NCBI GenBank assembly: GCA_036511675.1
Contig: DATCBU010000072.1
Coordinates: 1 to 63,068 of the forward strand
Direction of reading: 5' to 3'
Length of the DNA: 63,068 nt
Origin: Chersky-840 sp036511675
GTDB lineage: Bacteria; Actinomycetota; Acidimicrobiia; Acidimicrobiales; UBA8190
A program made the position numbers and the translations under genes. The notes under the pieces were generated by a model. The model searched no databases, was not told the origin of the DNA, and saw only the letters and a program-made list of their open reading frames with translations. Positions 1 through 7,497 of this stretch are shown here, piece after piece. How positions within the stretch are numbered: the first letter of the stretch is position 1; the number at the start of each line of letters is the position of its first letter.

Positions 1-1149
1 GCCGCTGGCGTCGATCTGGGCCGTGGCCGAGCCCATGAGGCTCGGGCCCCCCACCGCGGCGGCGGCCTGGGCCAGCGACTGGGGCAGGTTCACCACCGTC
101 TGATACCCGGTGACGCTGAAGGCCTGGCCCGGGTTGGGCGACGCCGGAGACAGCGTGGCCGCGGTCACGGCGTCGTTGAGCACCACCGTGCCCACCGGCG
201 TGCCCGGGCAGTACAGCTCATAGGCCCCGGTGAGCACCTGCGGTGGTGCGGTGGTGGTCGTCGACCCCACCGTGGTGGTGGTCGCCCCCTCGGTGGTGGT
301 GGTCGCCCCCTCGGTGGTGGTGGTCGCCCCCTCGGTGGTCGTGGTCGTGGGCGCTTCCGTGGTGGTCGTCGACGCCACCGTCGTGGTGGTGGTGGGCGCC
401 ACGGTCGTGGTCGTCCCCGCCGTGGTGGTCGTGGTGGGCGCCACGGTCGTGGTCGTCCCGCCGGTGGTGGTCGTGGTGGTGGTGGGTGCCACGGTCGTCG
501 TCGGCCCCGCCGTGGTGGTGGTGCCGGCGGTGGTGGTCGTCGTGGTCGTAGAACCGGCGAACGAGATGTTGACCACGCCGCTGTCGTTGGCCTGGTCTCC
601 GTACGTCAGAGTGCACACGTCACCCGCGGCGAGTTGGGCCGCGGTGGGTGGGCACGGGTACAGGGCCGCGTCTGCGGTGGGGCTGTTGCCGGCAGAGTCG
701 GTGGCCGCACACGTCCCGGCGTCAGGAGCCGGACCACACGGTGGACCGACGGTTCCCTCCACCACGGCGAAGACCGTCGAGACGGTGCCCTTGGAGGTTG
801 TCGTCACGAGGGCCGACAACGACGGTGCGGTGCAGCTGACCGAGATGGTGGAGTTGACGAGGCCTCCGACCAACACCGTGGGCTCTTTGGCGTCACTGTT
901 GCACTCGAGGACATTGCCGATCGAGCTCTTGGCGAACCCGCTCCCGGTGAGGGTCACTTTTGAGCCGTTGACCAAACCTGTCGTAGGGCTCCCGGTCAAC
1001 GTGGTCGCGGCATAGGCAGACATCGTGGTGCCGAGCAGCACCGACCCGCTCACCACGAGGACCGACGCCAGCACCATGAGAGTCCTGGCCCGGGCGTCGC
1101 GCCCGCCCGACAACACCGCAGTGACTTTCGCCCGACTGGACCTGATCAC
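1..1149 (-). CDS. secreted neocarzinostatin-like domain protein with Thr-rich linker (3' end cut by window)
   Basis: Reading leftwards from GTG 1149 (purine-rich GGGGGGTGGG upstream) the frame stays open to base 1, giving 383 residues with no stop, so the C-terminus lies outside the window. Order: a basic N-terminus and hydrophobic signal segment ending near a SAYAA-type site (about residues 1-45); a domain to about residue 195 with GSGF, a late LTYGD motif and paired cysteines, resembling the neocarzinostatin fold; a Thr-rich linker of repeated TTTTVAP, TTTTEGA and similar units (about 200-303); then a second extracellular domain beginning near YELYCPG. The first domain is clearly paralogous to the protein encoded divergently at 1497. 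Role unknown; secretion or surface display is inferred. The opposite strand also gives a long Val-rich frame over the linker, which I take as a shadow. Confidence 0.8.
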   Translation of the reverse strand, partial: MIRSSRAKVTAVLSGGRDARARTLMVLASVLVVSGSVLLGTTMSAYAATTLTGSPTTGLVNGSKVTLTGSGFAKSSIGNVLECNSDAKEPTVLVGGLVNSTISVSCTAPSLSALVTTTSKGTVSTVFAVVEGTVGPPCGPAPDAGTCAATDSAGNSPTADAALYPCPPTAAQLAAGDVCTLTYGDQANDSGVVNISFAGSTTTTTTTAGTTTTAGPTTTVAPTTTTTTTGGTTTTVAPTTTTTAGTTTTVAPTTTTTVASTTTTEAPTTTTTEGATTTTEGATTTTEGATTTTVGSTTTTAPPQVLTGAYELYCPGTPVGTVVLNDAVTAATLSPASPNPGQAFSVTGYQTVVNLPQSLAQAAAAVGGPSLMGSATAQIDASG

Positions 1150-1496
1150 GACCCACCCCCCGCGTTGACCGCTTCCGACGAGTGCTGATGCGCACGCGCG
1201 TTGCGGTCAAGATCCACACCCACGTACCCAATGAAAGAATATGGGAGCCAAGCCCTCCAGGAATCCTCATTTTTGACGAGGTTGTGGAGGTCGGTCGCGG
1301 CGTCTGCCGTTGCACTTCCCAATGACACGCGGACACCGTGAGTCAGTACCAGCCGCCACATCCGACACTGCGTCCTCATGTTTGGTGCTGCGGTGCGCAA
1401 TCGACGTACCCAAAAGTGATGATGTGCCGTGTCCGGCGCTCAAATATCGTTAGAAAGAGGAATTGAGGGGGTTCGTCCCCTCGGTGGGGGTGACTC
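1150..1496. other. intergenic region between divergent paralogues
   Basis: No convincing gene is visible. The region must hold the promoters for the two divergent secreted-protein genes. The 10-mer ACGTACCCAA occurs twice in the same orientation (1222-1231 and 1404-1413), which could be a shared regulator site, but the evidence is thin. The short minus-strand frames here show no recognisable protein. Confidence 0.4.
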
Positions 1497-2636
1497 TTGT
1501 CCAAGCATGCGTTGACTAATGCTGTGTCGCACACCGTCTCACGTACCCGCACCGGTGGGTCCCGACGGGCGCGTTCGAGACTCTTTGCGCTGGGGGCCAC
1601 CGCGCTCATCATCGCGGGGCTGACCATGGTGGCGGGTACCGGATCCGCATCCGCCGCCGGCAACGCCAACGTTCCCATCACTGTCACCCCGAACACCGGC
1701 CTGAGCAACGGTCAATCGGTCATGATCACGGGCAGCGGCTTCACGGCCTCGTCGATCGGGAATGTCGTGCAGTGCAACTCCGACCCGAAGCAACCGACGG
1801 TCATGGATCCGGCCCCCGTCAGTTCGACAATCTCGGTGAGCTGCAATGCCCCCTCATATTCGCACCTGATTACAACGAGCACCACAGGGGGACTGTCGGG
1901 GACGTTCCCCGTTGTGCAGGGCACCGTCGGACCTCCGTGCGGTCCGGCGCCCGCCGTCGTGGCCTGCCCTGCCACCGACTCGGCGGGAACTTCACCGACC
2001 GCCGACGCCGCGCTGTACCCGTGTCCCCCCACGCCGGCCCAGCAGGCGATCGGTGACGTGTGCACGTTGACCTACGGCGATTCAGCCGGTGACGGCGGGA
2101 CAACCGTCAACATCCTCTTCGGCGCCGAGACCCCTCCCTCCGCGACGACAACGGCTCCGCCCACCACCGCTGCACCGGTCACGGCCACGACCAAAGCTCC
2201 CACCACGGCGACGACCGTCGCCCCCGCCACCGGCGCCAGCAGTGCCACGACCGCGGCGGTGAGCTCGCCCTCCCCGACGCCTCTGGCCGCCACCGGCCCC
2301 GGCCGCGGGGTGGGGCTGCTCGGTGTGATGGGCGGGGTGCTGCTTCTTCTCGGGCTGCTTCTCCTGTTGATGCTCCTGAACGTGCCGCAACGCGCCCTGG
2401 CCGGCATCTTCGACCGAGGTGCCGTTCGAAACACGAAGGCGCCGGTCGAGCGCGACCCGAGCGCAACGCCGTCGCGCCATGTGCTGAAGAGCGCGTCGAC
2501 CTGGGTGGGACCGGTCGATGAAGTCGGGCGACGCCTCGGCCGCGGGTTGGCGGGCGCGCCGGACGCAGCTCGAGGACTGACCGGTCGGGCGGTGTCCGCC
2601 TCGACCCGCGCCGCCGCTTGGCTCTTGGGCCGGTAG
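1497..2636 (+). CDS. secreted membrane-anchored neocarzinostatin-like domain protein
   Basis: 379 residues from TTG 1497, chosen because GGTGGGGGTG lies just upstream and the signal peptide follows. Arg-rich n-region, hydrophobic core about 30-48 and an ASA cleavage site near 53. Residues about 58-208 form the neocarzinostatin-like domain, ending in the typical LTYGDSAGDG stretch before a final beta-strand. Then a Thr/Ala/Pro-rich linker (about 212-262), LAATG at 263-267, a strong transmembrane helix (271-294) and an 85-residue basic tail. LAATG resembles an actinobacterial class E sortase signal, but real sorting signals end a few residues after the helix, so this is more likely a membrane-anchored protein with a cytoplasmic tail. 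Paralogue of the divergent gene ending at base 1. Ligand and role unknown. Confidence 0.85.
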   Translation: MSKHALTNAVSHTVSRTRTGGSRRARSRLFALGATALIIAGLTMVAGTGSASAAGNANVPITVTPNTGLSNGQSVMITGSGFTASSIGNVVQCNSDPKQPTVMDPAPVSSTISVSCNAPSYSHLITTSTTGGLSGTFPVVQGTVGPPCGPAPAVVACPATDSAGTSPTADAALYPCPPTPAQQAIGDVCTLTYGDSAGDGGTTVNILFGAETPPSATTTAPPTTAAPVTATTKAPTTATTVAPATGASSATTAAVSSPSPTPLAATGPGRGVGLLGVMGGVLLLLGLLLLLMLLNVPQRALAGIFDRGAVRNTKAPVERDPSATPSRHVLKSASTWVGPVDEVGRRLGRGLAGAPDAARGLTGRAVSASTRAAAWLLGR

Positions 2637-2649
2637 CGGGACTCGACAA

Positions 2650-2667
2650 CGCCCCTGCAAAGGGGCG
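2650..2667 (+). terminator. possible terminator hairpin after the secreted-protein gene
   Basis: A perfect 7-bp stem, CGCCCCT / AGGGGCG, with a GCAA loop begins 14 bases after the stop codon at 2636. There is no U-tract, which is common for actinobacterial terminators. Function inferred. Confidence 0.4.
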
Positions 2668-2702
2668 ACGGCTCTGGCGCGCCGCCGCTGCAGGGCACGT
2701 CC

Positions 2703-2736
2703 CTGACGGGCCCTCGCTACGAGGGCCGCCCGTCAG
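2703..2736. terminator. long hairpin, possible terminator
   Basis: CTGACGGGC (2703-2711) pairs perfectly with GCCCGTCAG (2728-2736), and inside it CCTCG pairs with CGAGG around a CTA loop, leaving a 3-base bulge. It is the strongest hairpin in the 279-bp gap before the cysteine dioxygenase gene. It may back up the hairpin at 2650; no T-run follows. Confidence 0.35.
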
Positions 2737-2879
2737 ACACCGAGACCGGCACGACGAGCCGTAGCGCGTGGCGTCATCTCCCAACCCGTTGGCGGCGCGC
2801 CGCCCCCCAGTCCTGTGGCGAACGGACCATCTCCGACCGACCGCCACGGGTGCAGAGACCACTATTTCCATAAAGACGA

Positions 2880-2909
2880 TTGACTTAATCAGCTTTTAGG
2901 CTCTACAGT
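2880..2909 (+). promoter_or_regulatory. promoter for the sulfur gene block, apparently leaderless
   Basis: TTGACT (2880-2885) and TACAGT (2904-2909) are separated by 18 bp. Only six bases lie between the -10 box and ATG 2916, so transcription should start on or next to the A of the start codon. No ribosome binding site precedes 2916, which agrees with a leaderless transcript. Confidence 0.6.
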
Positions 2910-2915
2910 CCTGCC

Positions 2916-3509
2916 ATGGCGATCGCCGGCAGCCCCGCTGTGGCACCACCCCCGCTCCTCAGCGGCGCCGGCCCCCGGCAGGTTGCCATGTCCTTGCCGC
3001 ACCGGCCGGCGGGTCCACTCACGGGGTTCGATGGTGCCGAGCGACTGGCGCGCCCGGGGTTGGTCACCACCGCACTCCAGCTGGCGGCACGAGCACCGTC
3101 GTGGCCGGGCATGACCAGTCCGAGCCACCGCTGTTGGGATCTGATGGCGGCGAGCGACGCGTTCGAGGCGTGGGTCATCGCCTGGCCGCCCGGAGGTGCG
3201 ATCGAGCTCCACGATCACGGGGGGTCGGCGGGCGCCGTCGTCGTGGCTGCCGGGAAACTGCTAGAGACAAGCGTCGTGGACCAGACTTCGGGCGGCGTGG
3301 CCCTGCAGACGACCGCCATCGCGGTGGGCCGGCACATCTCCTTCGGGGGTCGCCACGTCCACGACATCGTCAACGCGGGGGAGACCCCGGCGATCAGCGT
3401 GCACGTCTACGCCCCGCGCCTGACGTCGATGACGTACTACCGCTTCACTGACGGGGTGCTCCACGCGCGGGACACGATCCACGGTCAGCTCGCCACAGCC
3501 GTCGCATGA
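2916..3509 (+). CDS. cysteine dioxygenase family protein
   Basis: 197 residues with a cupin core. The family iron ligands fit HDH at 99-101 and the His of HDI at 149, followed by SVHVYAP (161-167) and a TYY pair near 173-175, where cysteine dioxygenases carry a conserved tyrosine. The family oxidises L-cysteine to cysteine sulfinate with O2 in the cytoplasm. ATG 2916 sits just downstream of a good -10 box and its stop overlaps the start of the rhodanese gene by 4 bp (ATGA), so the two are probably translated together. With MetY and MetX downstream the block handles sulfur amino acids and sulfane sulfur. Another thiol, such as 3-mercaptopropionate, could be the substrate. Confidence 0.82.
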   Translation: MAIAGSPAVAPPPLLSGAGPRQVAMSLPHRPAGPLTGFDGAERLARPGLVTTALQLAARAPSWPGMTSPSHRCWDLMAASDAFEAWVIAWPPGGAIELHDHGGSAGAVVVAAGKLLETSVVDQTSGGVALQTTAIAVGRHISFGGRHVHDIVNAGETPAISVHVYAPRLTSMTYYRFTDGVLHARDTIHGQLATAVA

Positions 3510-3928
3510 GCATCTCTGTCGACGACCTCGTCGAGCGCGCTCGAAGACGCATCCAGCGGGTCGGCCCCCACGAGCTCGAGGGTCTGGTGGCCGAAGGCGG
3601 TCTGGTGGTCGACATCCGGCCCGCCGAGCAGCGGCGACAGGAAGGGACGTTGCCCGGTGCCCTGGTGGTGGAGCGCAACGTGCTCGAGTGGCGTCTCGAC
3701 CCGTCCTCCGCCCACCGCCTCGCTGAAGTCCGCGACCTCCACCAGCCGGTGGTCGTGGTGTGCTCGGCGGGATACGCATCGAGCCTTGCCGCTGCGTCGC
3801 TCGCCGATCTGGGCTTCGAACGGTCGGCCGACCTCGTCGGCGGCTACCAGGCGTGGAGCGCATGGTTCGAACGTCGACGCCGGACCCAGCCCAGGGACCA
3901 GGAGATCGCGCAGGGAGCACCTGCCTAG
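3506..3928 (+). CDS. rhodanese-like sulfurtransferase
   Basis: A single rhodanese domain of 140 residues. DIRPAEQR (36-43) is the conserved early motif, and the active-site loop begins with Cys86 in CSAGYASS, a six-residue loop suited to persulfide transfer. A GGYQAW motif follows near the C-terminus. These enzymes move sulfane sulfur to thiols or cyanide. Its start overlaps the cysteine dioxygenase stop and metY follows after about 50 bp, so it likely supplies or detoxifies sulfur released by neighbouring enzymes. The exact acceptor cannot be told from sequence. Confidence 0.85.
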   Translation: MSISVDDLVERARRRIQRVGPHELEGLVAEGGLVVDIRPAEQRRQEGTLPGALVVERNVLEWRLDPSSAHRLAEVRDLHQPVVVVCSAGYASSLAAASLADLGFERSADLVGGYQAWSAWFERRRRTQPRDQEIAQGAPA

Positions 3929-3977
3929 ACTTCGGGACGACGCCGCCTCGGGGCGGGACGCGAAATAGGAGATCACC

Positions 3978-5276
3978 ATGTCGCAATGGGGATTTGAGAC
4001 TCAACAGATCCATGCGGGCGCCGTCCCGGACCCCACCACGGGAGCGCGGGCCGTCCCGATCTACCAGACGACCAGCTACACCTTCCGCGACACGGCCCAC
4101 GCCGCCGCGCTCTTCGGGCTCGAGGAGCTGGGCAACATCTACACGCGGATCATGAACCCCACCCAGGCGGTGTTCGAAGAGCGGGTGGCGGCCCTCGAAG
4201 GGGGAGTGGCGGCGTTGGCGGTCGCCAGCGGTCAGGCGGCCGAGACCGTCAGCCTGCTGAACCTGGCCGAGAACGGTGGGCACATCGTGTCCTCGGCCTC
4301 GCTCTACGGGGGGACCTACAACCTGTTGCACTACACGCTGCCGAAGCTGGGCATCCACGTGAGCTTCGTCGACGACCCCGACGACCTCGACGTATGGGAG
4401 CGTGCCGTTCGGGACAACACCAAAGCCTTCTTTGCCGAGACCATCGGGAATCCCAAGGGGGATGTGCTCGATTTCGAGGGTGTCTCGGGCATCGCCCACG
4501 GGCACGGCATCCCCCTCGTCGTGGACAACACCGTGACGACGCCGTACCTGGCCCAGCCGCTGCGCCACGGGGCCGACATCGTCGTCCATTCCGCCACCAA
4601 GTTCATCGGCGGCCACGGGACGTCGATCGGCGGCATCATCGTGGACGGAGGGACCTTCGACTACGAGGGCAGCGGCCGGTTCCCGAGCTTCACCGAGCCC
4701 GATCCCAGCTATCACGGGCTGGTGTTCTCGCAGCTCCCTGAAGCACTCTTCCCGGCCCGCTTCGTCCTGAAGGCGCGCCTCCAGTACCTGCGCGACATCG
4801 GGCCCTCCATCGCCCCGTTGAACTCGTTCCTGTTCTTGCAGGGTCTCGAGACGCTGAGTCTCCGTATGGAACGGCACGTCGCCAACGCGCAGCGCGTCGC
4901 CGAGTGGCTCGAGAAGCGCGACGAGGTTTCCTGGGTGTCGTACCCGGGCCTCGCATCGAGCCCGTGGCACGAGCGCCAGAAGCGCTACCTCCCCAACGGC
5001 GCAGGGGCGATCATGGGATTCGGCATCGCCGGAGGCGCCGAGGCCGGTCGTAGGTTCATCGAGGGTCTGGAGCTGTTCAGCCACCTCGCCAACGTGGGTG
5101 ATGTCCGGAGTCTGGCGATCCATCCCGCGTCCACCACGCATTCACAGCTCACCGAGGCCGAGCAATTGTCGACCGGCGTCTCGCCTGATCTCGTCCGTCT
5201 GTGCGTGGGCCTCGAGACCCTCGAAGACATCCTGGCCGACCTCGATGCCGGTTTCCGTGCCGCCAAGGTCGGTTGA
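3978..5276 (+). CDS. metY: O-acetylhomoserine aminocarboxypropyltransferase (sulfhydrylase)
   Basis: 432 residues of the Cys/Met-metabolism PLP family at the usual MetY length. It begins GFETQQIHAG, has YTRIMNPT (55-62), the VVDNT aspartate near 183, and the PLP lysine at 208 in SATKFIGG. It makes homocysteine from O-acetylhomoserine and sulfide. An AGGAGAT ribosome site precedes ATG 3978. metX, which makes its substrate, overlaps its 3' end. No SAM riboswitch is visible upstream, so control probably comes from the promoter before the cysteine dioxygenase gene or a local one. Confidence 0.93.
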   Translation: MSQWGFETQQIHAGAVPDPTTGARAVPIYQTTSYTFRDTAHAAALFGLEELGNIYTRIMNPTQAVFEERVAALEGGVAALAVASGQAAETVSLLNLAENGGHIVSSASLYGGTYNLLHYTLPKLGIHVSFVDDPDDLDVWERAVRDNTKAFFAETIGNPKGDVLDFEGVSGIAHGHGIPLVVDNTVTTPYLAQPLRHGADIVVHSATKFIGGHGTSIGGIIVDGGTFDYEGSGRFPSFTEPDPSYHGLVFSQLPEALFPARFVLKARLQYLRDIGPSIAPLNSFLFLQGLETLSLRMERHVANAQRVAEWLEKRDEVSWVSYPGLASSPWHERQKRYLPNGAGAIMGFGIAGGAEAGRRFIEGLELFSHLANVGDVRSLAIHPASTTHSQLTEAEQLSTGVSPDLVRLCVGLETLEDILADLDAGFRAAKVG

Positions 5277-6396
5277 GCGGATCACACCAACCGGCGCCTG
5301 GAGCGTTGGCGACGAGGTAGGTGACCGGCTCTTCGCCCGGGTGACGGGTGCGGACGGACTCGGCCTTGAGGCCGGCGGCCGCCTGGGCCCGGTCGACGTC
5401 GCCTACGAGACCTGGGGCGAGCTCGATCCCAGCGCCGGCAACGCCGTACTCGTCCTGCATGCCCTGACCGGGGACTCGCACGCGCGGGGTCCCGTCGGCC
5501 CAGGGCACCCGAGCGCGGGGTGGTGGTGGGACCTCATCGGACCCGGGAGCCCGATCGACACGGACCGGTTCTTCGTCGTCTGCCCCAACGTGCTGGGCGG
5601 ATGCCAGGGAACGACAGGTCCCGCCTCGGTCGCCCCCGACGGACAACGCTACGGCTCGCGTTTTCCCGTCATCACCATCCGGGACCAGGTCCACGTCGAG
5701 GAGCTGTTGGCCGATCATCTCGGCATCCCCCGGTGGGCCGGGGTGGTGGGCGGCTCGATGGGCGGGATGCGGGTGCTCGAGTGGTGTGTCGGATCGCCCG
5801 GGCGTGTCGAACGGGCCGTGGCGGTTGCGGTGGGCCCCGCCGCCACCGCAGAACAGATCGGGCTGTGCTCGCTGCAGGCCCGCGTCATACGGACCGACCC
5901 GGCGTTCGCCGGGGGTGACTATTACGACCATGACGAGGGCCCGCTTCGAGGCCTGGCCATCGCCCGGGGGATGGGGCAGGTCACCTACCGGACGGCGTCG
6001 GAGCTCAACCTTCGCTTCGGGAGGGATGCCCAAGGGGCCGAGCAACCGTTGCAGAGCGGTCGCTACGCCATCGAGTCCTATCTCGAGCATCAGGGCGACA
6101 CCCTGCTGCGCCGCTTCGACGCCAATTCGTACATCGTGTTGAGCGAGGCCATGAACCATCACGACGTCGGCCGTGGGCGCGAGGGGATCGCGGCCGCCCT
6201 GGCAGGGGTCACGGCCCAGGTGACCGTGGTGGGGATCTCCTCGGATCGCCTCTACCCGATCGAGCTCCAACACGAGATGGCCCGGCTCCTCCCGGGCGCG
6301 CCTGAGGTCCAAGTGGTCGATTCGTTGGTGGGTCACGACGGGTTCCTGGTCGAGACGGCCGCCATCGGGGCGAGGATCGCCGACGCGCTGGGCTGA
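5245..6396 (+). CDS. metX: homoserine O-acetyltransferase
   Basis: An alpha/beta-hydrolase-fold acyltransferase that makes O-acetylhomoserine from acetyl-CoA and homoserine. Diagnostic stretches are LHALTGDSH, NVLGGCQGTTGP, SRFPVITIRDQV, the nucleophile elbow VGGSMGGM and the C-terminal catalytic Asp/His in ISSDRLYP and GHDGFLVE, all close to mycobacterial enzymes. The start is uncertain: ATG 5245 and GTG 5257 both lie inside the end of metY, and GTG 5341 would give a shorter protein just before the conserved core. I chose 5245 (383 residues). The overlap implies coupled translation with metY. Confidence 0.9.
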   Translation: MPVSVPPRSVERITPTGAWSVGDEVGDRLFARVTGADGLGLEAGGRLGPVDVAYETWGELDPSAGNAVLVLHALTGDSHARGPVGPGHPSAGWWWDLIGPGSPIDTDRFFVVCPNVLGGCQGTTGPASVAPDGQRYGSRFPVITIRDQVHVEELLADHLGIPRWAGVVGGSMGGMRVLEWCVGSPGRVERAVAVAVGPAATAEQIGLCSLQARVIRTDPAFAGGDYYDHDEGPLRGLAIARGMGQVTYRTASELNLRFGRDAQGAEQPLQSGRYAIESYLEHQGDTLLRRFDANSYIVLSEAMNHHDVGRGREGIAAALAGVTAQVTVVGISSDRLYPIELQHEMARLLPGAPEVQVVDSLVGHDGFLVETAAIGARIADALG

Positions 6397-6476
6397 GGGT
6401 GGGCAGGGCCCTGGCAACCTCGCCAGGCACCCCGCTGGCACCGGGCTAAACCTTCTGGCGCCTGGGTGCCGATGAG
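6397..6476 (+). ncRNA. candidate c-di-GMP-I (GEMM-like) riboswitch before a pilin-like gene
   Basis: The 86 bases between metX and the pilin-like gene hold ordered pieces of the GEMM-I pattern: GGCAACC (6413-6419), a small CCT/AGG hairpin, a GC-GGC segment, CACCGGGCTAAACC (6439-6452) and GCCTGGGTGCCGATG (6460-6474). GGCA pairs with TGCC (6467-6470) as an outer stem; CCGGGC (6441-6446) pairs with GCCTGG (6460-6465) with one G-U. The CCGGxCTAAACC and GGGTxxCCGATG pieces resemble the Vibrio Vc2 aptamer, recalled from memory. The GACGCAAAGC segment is poorly matched and the second stem is short. Pilin genes are known targets of this class. It could instead be a metX terminator (CCTGGC/GCCAGG) plus chance. 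Confidence 0.4.
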
Positions 6477-6482
6477 ATGTAG

Positions 6483-7061
6483 GTGGCAGATATCGGTGTG
6501 GTGCCGCGTACGTCGAACGACGAGGCCGGCTTGGGCCTGGTGAGCATCGTCGTCTCGCTCCTGCTCGTCGCGCTCTTGAGTGTCGGCGCCCTCAAGGCCT
6601 TTGCGGGGGGCACGGTGACGGGATCCGGTTCGAAGTCTCTGAACCCCACCGTCGACCAGGCCTACGACGTCCAGGCCCAGTCGGCCCTGTCGAGCGCCAT
6701 GCAGAACGTGCGAGACGGTGCCATCAGCAACGGGGGGTTGTCGTCTTCGGACCTGGTCCAATACGGCGTGCAGAGCGGCCCCTCGAATGCTGCCTCCGTC
6801 GTGAGCGGTGCCGTGATGGACGCCACCGACGCCGGTGGTGCGCCCTCGGGTCCCCTCGGATTCGGGAGTGTCACCCTGGCGGCGTCGTCGAAGACCGGGA
6901 CATGCTGGTTCGTCTGGTTCTCGACATCGGCGACCTGGTATGGCTTCGAGCCCGATTCGACGTCATGTGCGGCCACACCCTTGAGTACTGCTCCCACCCC
7001 GAGCGCCGGAGCACCGGGCACGATCGGTTGGCAGCAGGGATCATTCCCCGTCACCGGGTGA
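6483..7061 (+). CDS. type IV pilin-like / prepilin-like membrane protein
   Basis: 192 residues from GTG 6483. A short polar leader with NDEAG is followed at once by a long hydrophobic helix (about residues 17-42, GLVSIVVSLLLVALL) and a small, Gly/Ser/Thr-rich exported domain with two cysteines (in GTCWF and SCAAT). This N-terminal leader-plus-helix design is that of class III signal peptides, although the usual +5 glutamate is missing. It lies directly behind the candidate riboswitch and stands alone: no pilus ATPase or peptidase gene is nearby. A general secretion pseudopilin or a plain membrane-anchored protein are alternatives. Confidence 0.6.
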   Translation: MADIGVVPRTSNDEAGLGLVSIVVSLLLVALLSVGALKAFAGGTVTGSGSKSLNPTVDQAYDVQAQSALSSAMQNVRDGAISNGGLSSSDLVQYGVQSGPSNAASVVSGAVMDATDAGGAPSGPLGFGSVTLAASSKTGTCWFVWFSTSATWYGFEPDSTSCAATPLSTAPTPSAGAPGTIGWQQGSFPVTG

Positions 7062-7146
7062 TCCGCGCTGCCCGGCGCTCGGGCCCGGGGAATGGGACTC
7101 TCCCATTACGATGGGACAGACCCCCGGACCCCGCAGGGAGCACCTC

Positions 7147-7446
7147 ATGAGCGCAGCGCTGTGCAGCCATGTCCACCAGATCGTCGATCCGGTTCCGTCC
7201 TCTGACGGGTGCCAGGACTGTCTGGCCGCCGGCCGGAGGGACTGGGTCCATCTCCGCGTATGCCAGACCTGCGGCCATGTCGGCTGCTGCGACAGCTCGC
7301 CGGGCCTCCACGCCACGGCGCACTTTCAGGCTGTGGCCCATCCCGTGGTCCGGTCCTATGAGCCCGGTGAAGACTGGTTCTGGTGCTACGTGGACGATGT
7401 CACCTACGAACTGGCCGACAAGCCACCGGGGCCTTCGCATCCGTGA
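7147..7446 (+). CDS. UBP-type zinc finger domain protein
   Basis: About 99 residues, all one ZnF-UBP domain. CSHV, DGCQDCL, RVCQTCGHVGCCDSS, HATAHF and HPVV give the Cys/His series that binds zinc in this fold. In bacteria such stand-alone domains are common in actinobacteria and have no assigned role. ATG 7147 is preferred because CAGGGAGC lies just upstream; an upstream in-frame ATG at 7111 would add 12 residues without a ribosome site. Confidence 0.82.
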   Translation: MSAALCSHVHQIVDPVPSSDGCQDCLAAGRRDWVHLRVCQTCGHVGCCDSSPGLHATAHFQAVAHPVVRSYEPGEDWFWCYVDDVTYELADKPPGPSHP

Positions 7447-7461
7447 TCTGCCCGGCTCCGT

Positions 7462-7497
7462 GACATCGCAGCCGTGAGATCGCAGCCGTGACATCGC
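7462..7497 (+). repeat. 14-bp tandem repeat at the start of the next gene
   Basis: GACATCGCAGCCGT (7462-7475) is followed by GAGATCGCAGCCGT (7476-7489) and a partial third copy GACATCGC. The chosen GTG start of the next gene is at the junction of copies two and three. Each unit ends in CCGTGA, so copy number changes the upstream reading but not the gene. Confidence 0.7.

Noticed and set aside
230..545. Possible CRISPR or satellite array
   Set aside because: The repeat is a coding Thr-rich linker with no regular spacers.
218..616. His/Asp-rich frame on the minus strand and Val-rich frames on the plus strand over the linker
   Set aside because: They are out-of-frame readings of the Thr-rich repeat in the true minus-strand gene that runs from 1149 to the window edge.
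2263..2310. Classical sortase anchor in the plus-strand secreted protein
   Set aside because: The helix is followed by an 85-residue tail instead of a few basic residues.
2637..2915. SAM or other riboswitch before the sulfur gene block
   Set aside because: The promoter appears leaderless, leaving no room for a leader RNA, and no consensus pieces are seen.
3261..5141. 626-residue open frame antisense to metY
   Set aside because: Long antisense frames are expected in such GC-rich DNA; no similarity to any family, while metY is clear.
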